Of a stretch of DNA of 9,713 nucleotides, positions 6,526 to 9,713 are shown piece by piece; position 1 is the stretch's first letter, and every line of letters starts with the position of its first letter. This stretch comes from CAXYVC01 sp964292295 (lineage in GTDB: Bacteria > Acidobacteriota > Holophagae > Holophagales > Holophagaceae). The notes under the pieces are model-generated. The model ran no database searches, was not told the origin of the DNA, and saw only the letters and a program-made list of their open reading frames with translations. Location of the stretch: positions 1 through 9,713 of the forward strand of contig CAXYVC010000107.1 in NCBI GenBank assembly GCA_964292295.1. The letters run 5' to 3'. A program made the position numbers and the translations under genes.

Positions 6526-6580
6526 AGCGGTCGAGGGCCCGACAAGGGAAGGGCCGGCAGATGCCGGCGGCTTCCTTGTG
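6495..6580 (+). repeat. Tandem duplication, unit 1 (3' end of secreted-protein gene plus terminator hairpin)
   Basis: This 86-base unit matches 6598-6683 in order along its length, with scattered substitutions and a few compensating single-base gaps. Common blocks include GGAGCCGGT, CCAAGGG, GGGCCC, GACA-GGGAAG, GCCGGC and TTCCTTGTG. The offset is 103 bases. The unit includes the last ten codons and stop of the upstream gene. It also has an imperfect hairpin at 6542-6579 (8 bp, 3x3 internal loop, 6 bp, loop AGAT), a candidate terminator for that gene. Confidence 0.7.
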
Positions 6581-6597
6581 GGGGGCGGGGCTCCGAG

Positions 6598-6683
6598 GGA
6601 GCCGGTCCCCAAACCCCCAAGGGGCGAAGGCGGAGGGGGCCCCGACAGGGAAGCGCCGGCCAAATGCCGTCCCTTTCCTTGTG
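6598..6683 (+). repeat. Tandem duplication, unit 2 (non-coding copy, next to POT gene 3' end)
   Basis: Second copy of the 86-base unit. Its copy of the coding part is no longer in frame with a gene. Its hairpin (6647-6679) is less perfect than that of unit 1. It lies 11 bases beyond the stop of the minus-strand peptide transporter, so it may serve as that gene's terminator. Between the units lies a small perfect hairpin, GGCTCC/GGAGCC (6589-6603), whose right arm starts unit 2. Confidence 0.7.
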
Positions 6684-6694
6684 TGGTGCGGGCC

Positions 6695-8269
6695 TCAGCT
6701 GTGGCCGCCCATGAGCTTGTGGATGACGCGGCTCACCACGAACCAGAGCAGGGCGCTCATGCCAAGGGCGATGAGCGCGGCGTAGAGGAAGACCTGGTAG
6801 AGGGGCACAGCATCCATGAAGCCCGCGGCCTTCCCCGCAAGGTAGGCGCCGATGCCCAGGGAGAAGAACCAGGCGCCCATGAGCTGGCTGGTGAGGTGCT
6901 TCGGGGCCAGCTTGGAGACGTAGCTGAGGCCCACGGGGCTCAGGCACAGCTCGCCGATGGTGTGGAAGAGATAGACGCCCAGCAGCCAGCCCATGCTGAC
7001 CTTGGCGATGGGGTCGGTGGGCATGGGGCGGGCCAGCTTGGCCGCGGGCACCAGCACCAGGAAGCCCAGGGCGGCGAAGAGCAGGCCGAGGGCGAATTTC
7101 ACGGGGCTGCTGGGGAAGCGCCCCGCGCGCTTGCCCCAGATCCACACGAAGACGGGGCCCAGGGCCACGATCAGGATGGCGTTGATGGTCTGGAACCAGC
7201 TCGCGGGGATCTCGAAGCCGCCCACCACGCGGTTCGTGTATTCCTTGGCGAAGAGGCTCAGGGTGCTGCCAGCCTGCTGGAACACGAACCAGAAGGAGAT
7301 GCTGAAGAGCAGCATCACGCCCACCACCATCAGGCGGTTGCGGTCCTCCTTCGTGAGCTCGTGGTGTTCCGCCGGGGCGCCGGCCGCCGGGGCGGGCGCC
7401 GTCTCGCGGGTGGGCACCAGGCCGCGGTTCACGAGCATCTGGCTCACGACCATGATGGCGGCGGCGCCGGCGGCCCCCAGCCGGAGCTGGATGTACCAGG
7501 CCTTCGGCCCCCCCCCGATCCAGGCCATGCCCAGGGGCACGACGATCATGAGCGCCACGAAGCCGAGGCCCTTGGGCTCCGCTTCCTTGGTGCCCTCGGG
7601 CAGGCTCACGTCGTGGACCAGCTTGCGCCGCAGCACGAAGTTCAAGAGACCCAGCAGCATGCCCACGCCGGAGACCCCGAAGGCCCAGGACCAGCCCGCG
7701 GAGGAGTTCAGGCCGATGCGGTTCAGGAAGGCGTGGAAGGAGGGGTTCTCCGCCATGAAGCCGCAGATGATGGGGGCCACCGTGGCGCCGATGTTGATGC
7801 CCATGTATTCGAAGGTGAAGGCGCCGTCCCGGCGGGGGTCTTCCTTGGTGTAGAGGCGTCCCACGGAGGCCGAGATGTTCGGCTTCAGCAGGCAGGTGCC
7901 GATGGCGATGAGCACGAGGCTGGCGATGAGGCCGTTCAGGCTCTTCACCTGCAGCAGCAGCTGGCCCGCGGCGATGAAGAGGCCGCCCAGCACGATGGTG
8001 CGCTTGGTGCCCAGGAAGCGGTCGGCGATCTGGCCGCCGTTCAGGCTGAAGAGGTAGATGGAGAGGAGGTAGCCGCCGAAGATGGCCGCGGCCCGGGGCT
8101 TGTCCAGCCCGAGGCCGCCCATGGCGAGGGGCGTGGTGAGGTAGATGATCAGCAGGGCCCGCATGCCGTAGTGGCTGAAGCGCTCCCAGGTCTCGGTGAA
8201 GATGAGCACCCACAGGCCCGCCGGCTGTCCGGTGGGCGTTTTCGTGTCGAGGGCCGCGTCGTGGCTCAT
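6695..8269 (-). CDS. POT/PTR-family proton-coupled peptide transporter
   Basis: Inner-membrane major-facilitator symporter that imports di- and tripeptides with protons. The 524-residue product matches the bacterial POT length. The first helix carries the signature ETWERFSHYGMRALL (26-40), with E26, E29 and R30 of the ExxERFxYYG proton-coupling motif; H33 stands where Tyr is usual. Other family features are GGQIADRFLGTKRTI in the first loop, EYMGINIGATVAPIICGF, FWFVFQQAGSTL, and GELCLSPVGLSYVSKLAP, the PTR2 signature. About 14 hydrophobic segments are expected, with an Ala/Pro-rich cytosolic linker near residue 310. The ATG at 8269 has GGAG five bases upstream. It resembles the DtpT/DtpA group, but substrate specificity cannot be read from sequence. 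No neighbouring peptidase is present. Confidence 0.93.
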   Translation of the reverse strand: MSHDAALDTKTPTGQPAGLWVLIFTETWERFSHYGMRALLIIYLTTPLAMGGLGLDKPRAAAIFGGYLLSIYLFSLNGGQIADRFLGTKRTIVLGGLFIAAGQLLLQVKSLNGLIASLVLIAIGTCLLKPNISASVGRLYTKEDPRRDGAFTFEYMGINIGATVAPIICGFMAENPSFHAFLNRIGLNSSAGWSWAFGVSGVGMLLGLLNFVLRRKLVHDVSLPEGTKEAEPKGLGFVALMIVVPLGMAWIGGGPKAWYIQLRLGAAGAAAIMVVSQMLVNRGLVPTRETAPAPAAGAPAEHHELTKEDRNRLMVVGVMLLFSISFWFVFQQAGSTLSLFAKEYTNRVVGGFEIPASWFQTINAILIVALGPVFVWIWGKRAGRFPSSPVKFALGLLFAALGFLVLVPAAKLARPMPTDPIAKVSMGWLLGVYLFHTIGELCLSPVGLSYVSKLAPKHLTSQLMGAWFFSLGIGAYLAGKAAGFMDAVPLYQVFLYAALIALGMSALLWFVVSRVIHKLMGGHS

Positions 8270-8286
8270 GCCTGCTCCAGGTTGCC

Positions 8287-8334
8287 TGCCCCCATCCTCC
8301 AGGATTCACGGGGGCATGGCAATTCGGCGCCCCC
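8287..8334 (-). promoter_or_regulatory. Leader of the POT gene with overlapping alternative hairpins
   Basis: Reading the minus strand there are three related segments: GGGGGC (8334-8329), TGCCCCC (8316-8310) and GGGGGCA (8293-8287). The middle one can pair with either neighbour but not both. This is an arrangement seen in attenuators and switches, though in C/G-rich DNA it may be chance. TTTTAT follows on the plus strand only. Confidence 0.3.
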
Positions 8335-8360
8335 TTTTATCCCAGACCGGCGGGCATGCC

Positions 8361-8398
8361 GCGCCTCCGCACCTCTCCTGATCGGAGGTGCGCGGCGC
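8361..8398 (-). terminator. Candidate hairpin terminator after the tRNA
   Basis: GCGCC and CGCACCTC (8361-8375) pair with GAGGTGCG and GGCGC (8385-8398) through a small internal loop, giving about 13 pairs. It begins 10 bases past the tRNA CCA end on the minus strand. No T-run follows, so termination is uncertain. Confidence 0.4.
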
Positions 8399-8407
8399 AC
8401 CAGGGGG

Positions 8408-8483
8408 TGGTGGCCCCACAGGGATTCGAACCCTGGACCAAGCGGTTATGAGCCGCCAGCTCTGACCGCTGAGCTATAGGGCC
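8408..8483 (-). tRNA. tRNA with anticodon CAU, probably tRNA-Ile2 (lysidine type)
   Basis: The minus strand folds into a complete cloverleaf. The acceptor is GGCCCTA/TGGGGCC with one G-U pair. The D arm has GCTC/GAGC. The anticodon stem GGCGG/CCGCT holds the loop CTCATAA, and the T arm is CAGGG-TTCGAAT-CCCTG. Discriminator A and an encoded CCA (8408-8410) follow. CAU could mean Met or Ile. The GGCCC acceptor, GGCGGCTCATAACCGC anticodon arm and TTGGTC variable region resemble E. coli and B. subtilis tRNA-Ile(CAU) far more than elongator Met, and initiator features (mismatched first pair, three G-C pairs before the loop in the initiator pattern) are absent. If so, C34 is converted to lysidine by TilS and the tRNA reads AUA, a rare codon in such GC-rich DNA. 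Confidence 0.93.
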
Positions 8484-8488
8484 GGGGC

Positions 8489-8497
8489 CAGTGTAGC
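8489..8497 (-). promoter_or_regulatory. Candidate tRNA promoter -10 (GCTACACTG)
   Basis: Minus-strand GCTACACTG is identical to the elements before murC and the B12 gene. TACACT (8495 down to 8490) is separated from the first mature tRNA base (8483) by only six bases, GGCCCC. Transcription should therefore begin at or within a few bases of G1. The GC-rich spacer resembles discriminators of stringently controlled stable-RNA promoters. No good -35 is seen. Confidence 0.5.
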
Positions 8498-8525
8498 GTG
8501 TCTGGCCGGCCCTGCGGAGCGGGGG

Positions 8526-8531
8526 CATAAT
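8526..8531 (+). promoter_or_regulatory. Candidate cyclophilin-gene promoter -10 (CATAAT)
   Basis: CATAAT differs from the TATAAT consensus at one base and is one of the few AT-rich hexamers nearby. It lies 27 bases before the GTG start, the same spacing as the putative -10 elements of murC (24) and the B12 gene (28). The -35 region is unclear. It is back to back with the tRNA promoter. Confidence 0.45.
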
Positions 8532-8558
8532 CGGGGCACCTATCCTTCGGAGTCTGCC

Positions 8559-9116
8559 GTGCGCGCCCTTCTCACCGCCCTCCTGCTCGTGCTTCCCCTC
8601 GCCGCGGCGGGGCCGAAGGTGAAGTTCACCACCAGCCTCGGCGCCTTCACGGTGCAGCTGGAGCCCGACGCGGCGCCGAAGACGGTGGAGAATTTCCTGG
8701 CCTACGTGCGGAAGGGCCACTACAACGGTCTCGTCTTCCACCGGGTGGCCAAGGGCGGCAGCGTGATCCAGGGCGGGGGCTACACCGTGGACATGCGCCA
8801 GCGGGCCACGGGGCCGAGCATCACGAACGAGGCGGACCTCGCCAAGGCCAAGGGGCTCCGCAACCGCCGGGGCGTCCTGGCCATGGCCTACGCCGCCGGG
8901 AACCCCCTGGGCGCCAAGGCCCAGTTCTTCGTGAACGTGAAGGACAACCCCTCCCTGGACTTCAAGAGCAAGACCATGACGGGCTACGGGCACTGTCCCT
9001 TCGGCAAGGTGGTGGAGGGCATGGCCGTGGTGGACAAGATCGCGAAGGTGAAGACCCGCACCGACGAGCGGCCCGAGCAGCCGGTGCTCATCCAGCGCGT
9101 CGAGGAGCTCCGGTAG
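8559..9116 (+). CDS. Secreted cyclophilin-type peptidyl-prolyl cis-trans isomerase
   Basis: Folding catalyst that accelerates cis-trans isomerisation of prolyl bonds. The 185-residue product starts with a short signal peptide (hydrophobic residues 4-16, likely cleavage near AAAG at 15-18), so it should act in the periplasm, as E. coli PpiA does. The cyclophilin domain fills the rest. It contains the catalytic FHRV (60-63, R62), VIQGGG (69-74), AQFFVNVKDN (121-130) and YGHCPFGKVVEGMAVVDKI. The usual MAR after the strand preceding the Q-F-F motif is MAY here (109-111), a minor deviation. The start is GTG, supported by GGAG at 8549-8552, six bases upstream, and by the signal peptide. It is divergent from the tRNA and followed after 65 bases by a separately promoted gene. 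Confidence 0.92.
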   Translation: MRALLTALLLVLPLAAAGPKVKFTTSLGAFTVQLEPDAAPKTVENFLAYVRKGHYNGLVFHRVAKGGSVIQGGGYTVDMRQRATGPSITNEADLAKAKGLRNRRGVLAMAYAAGNPLGAKAQFFVNVKDNPSLDFKSKTMTGYGHCPFGKVVEGMAVVDKIAKVKTRTDERPEQPVLIQRVEELR

Positions 9117-9145
9117 CGGGAGCACCCAGGTTGCGGGCGGCCTGG

Positions 9146-9154
9146 GCTACACTG
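9146..9154 (+). promoter_or_regulatory. Candidate promoter -10 (GCTACACTG) of the B12-subunit gene
   Basis: The same nine bases as before murC and the tRNA, with TACACT at 9148-9153. Start of transcription is expected near 9160, giving a leader of about 22 bases. TTGCGG at 9131 is only 11 bases upstream, too close for a standard -35. Confidence 0.5.
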
Positions 9155-9181
9155 TCCCCTTTCTGATTGCCGGAGTATCCG

Positions 9182-9583
9182 ATGTCCACAGCTCCCATTC
9201 GTGTCGTGATCGCCAAGCCCGGCCTGGATGGCCACGACCGCGGCGCCAAGGTGATCGCCCGTGCCCTGCGGGACGCGGGCATGGAGGTGATCTACACGGG
9301 CCTGCGCCAGACGCCCCAGCAGATCGTCAACGCGGTGGTCCAGGAGGACGCCCAGGTGCTGGGCATGTCGATCCTGAGCGGCGCCCACAACCAGCTCTTC
9401 CCGGAGGTGATGCGCCTCCTCAAGGAGCAGGGCGCGGGAGACGTGCTGGTCTTCGGGGGCGGCATCATCCCCGACGAGGACATCCCCGGCCTGAAGGCCG
9501 TGGGCATCCGGGAGGTCTTCCAGCCCGGCACCTCCACGGACGCGGTGGTGGCCATGATCCAGCAGGCCTTCGCGAAGGCCTGA
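9182..9583 (+). CDS. Stand-alone cobalamin-binding subunit of methylmalonyl-CoA mutase type
   Basis: Binds adenosylcobalamin base-off/His-on and would pair with a separate catalytic chain of a methylmalonyl-CoA-type mutase in the cytosol. The 133-residue product is a single B12-binding Rossmann domain. It has D16-x-H18-x-x-G21 in GLDGHDRGAKV (H18 being the cobalt ligand), EVIYTGLRQTP, the S63-x-L65 motif in GMSILSGAH, and FGGGIIPDEDI (91-101). It matches the C-terminal domain of fused mutases and the small subunits found split in some bacteria and archaea. No large subunit, MeaB chaperone or epimerase is adjacent in the window. The ATG at 9182 is chosen for GGAG at 9172-9175; an in-frame TTG at 9167 lies upstream of that RBS and is rejected. 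It probably forms a one-gene transcript ending at the hairpin 9595-9636. The exact mutase served (methylmalonyl-, ethylmalonyl- or isobutyryl-CoA) cannot be told. Confidence 0.92.
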   Translation: MSTAPIRVVIAKPGLDGHDRGAKVIARALRDAGMEVIYTGLRQTPQQIVNAVVQEDAQVLGMSILSGAHNQLFPEVMRLLKEQGAGDVLVFGGGIIPDEDIPGLKAVGIREVFQPGTSTDAVVAMIQQAFAKA

Positions 9584-9594
9584 GGGCGCCACGC

Positions 9595-9636
9595 ACCACG
9601 GGAAAGGGGCCGCAACCGCGGCCCCTTTCCCGTGGT
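9595..9636 (+). terminator. Long perfect hairpin terminator after the B12-subunit gene
   Basis: Nineteen bases (9595-9613) are exactly reverse-complemented at 9618-9636 around the loop AACC, starting 11 bases past the stop. Only a weak ATTCTT follows nearby, so it may work as a GC-rich terminator or a 3'-end stabiliser, in either direction. Confidence 0.75.
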
Positions 9637-9649
9637 ACGGATTCTTCAG

Positions 9650-9713
9650 CCCAGATGATGCGTTTGGGCTCGACAGAAGGGCTCTGCCAGAGCCGTCCTT
9701 CGAGCGCTTGCGG
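9650..9713 (-). repeat. Dispersed repeat, copy B (cut by right window edge)
   Basis: The reverse complement of this block aligns without gaps to 4051-4114. It begins CCGCAAGCGCTCGAAG and ends GCCCAAACGCATCATCTGGG, with a variable 28-base middle containing the hairpin GGCTCT/AGAGCC (9680-9694). It lies just past a terminator, as copy A lies past clpX. Its outer end may continue beyond the window. Confidence 0.5.

Noticed and set aside
6578..8479. 633-codon plus-strand frame opposite the POT transporter and tRNA
   Set aside because: It runs through a tRNA gene and is antisense to the transporter. Its composition is His/Glu/Ala-rich without motifs.
8408..8483. Reading the CAU tRNA as elongator or initiator Met
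   Set aside because: The acceptor, anticodon arm and variable loop match bacterial tRNA-Ile(CAU) better. Met is not formally excluded without identity-element scoring.
9167..9181. In-frame TTG start giving five extra residues to the B12-binding protein
   Set aside because: The GGAG ribosome site lies downstream of this TTG and is ideally placed for the ATG at 9182.
1..9713. CRISPR array, insertion sequence, prophage, toxin-antitoxin or defence genes
   Set aside because: No regularly spaced repeats, transposase or integrase motifs or defence domains are seen. All sizeable genes are core or metabolic, and base composition looks uniform.

Overview
The window is very GC-rich bacterial chromosome carrying ordinary housekeeping genes. 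There is no sign of phage, insertion sequences, CRISPR or a resistance/defence island. The gene mix (hydrogenase-4-type membrane subunit, secreted Pro/Arg-rich protein, POT peptide transporter, stand-alone cobalamin-binding mutase subunit) and the base composition suggest a Gram-negative-type bacterium. My best guess is Acidobacteriota, class Holophagae (Geothrix/Holophaga/Mesoterricola-like). That placement is familiarity-based inference, not proof; Myxococcota or another high-GC lineage is possible.

Layout, left to right. (1) 2-1405, minus: HyfB/NuoL-like proton-pumping membrane subunit, running off the left edge. (2) 1406-1565: divergent promoter region with a 10-bp inverted repeat. (3) 1566-2048, plus: YbaK-type Cys-tRNA(Pro) deacylase. 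(4) 2049-2203: a probable promoter followed almost at once by a strong intrinsic terminator, in the leader of greA. (5) 2204-3951, plus: greA-clpX, probably one operon. (6) 3952-4182: a hairpin-rich convergent intergenic region containing one copy of a repeat seen again at the right edge. (7) 4183-5550, minus: murC, apparently monocistronic. (8) 5695-6525, plus: an unrecognised secreted protein. (9) 6526-6694: convergent spacer holding a diverged tandem duplication of the 3' end and terminator region. (10) 6695-8269, minus: POT/PTR peptide symporter. (11) 8408-8483, minus: tRNA with anticodon CAU, most likely tRNA-Ile2. (12) 8559-9116, plus: secreted cyclophilin-type prolyl isomerase. (13) 9182-9583, plus: cobalamin-binding subunit of the methylmalonyl-CoA mutase type, with a long perfect terminator hairpin. 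(14) 9637-9713: second repeat copy, cut by the window edge.

The genes do not form one pathway. Functional themes are translation fidelity (ybaK, tRNA-Ile2), transcription elongation and protein quality control (greA, clpX, cyclophilin), cell wall synthesis (murC), peptide uptake, and energy or carbon metabolism (HyfB-like subunit, B12 subunit). I did not find a clearly new multi-gene system. The most interesting signals are non-coding: a possible attenuator or short-RNA source before greA, a shared GCTACACTG promoter element that would start the tRNA at its mature 5' end, the duplicated terminator unit at 6495-6683, and the repeat pair at 4051-4114 and 9650-9713.
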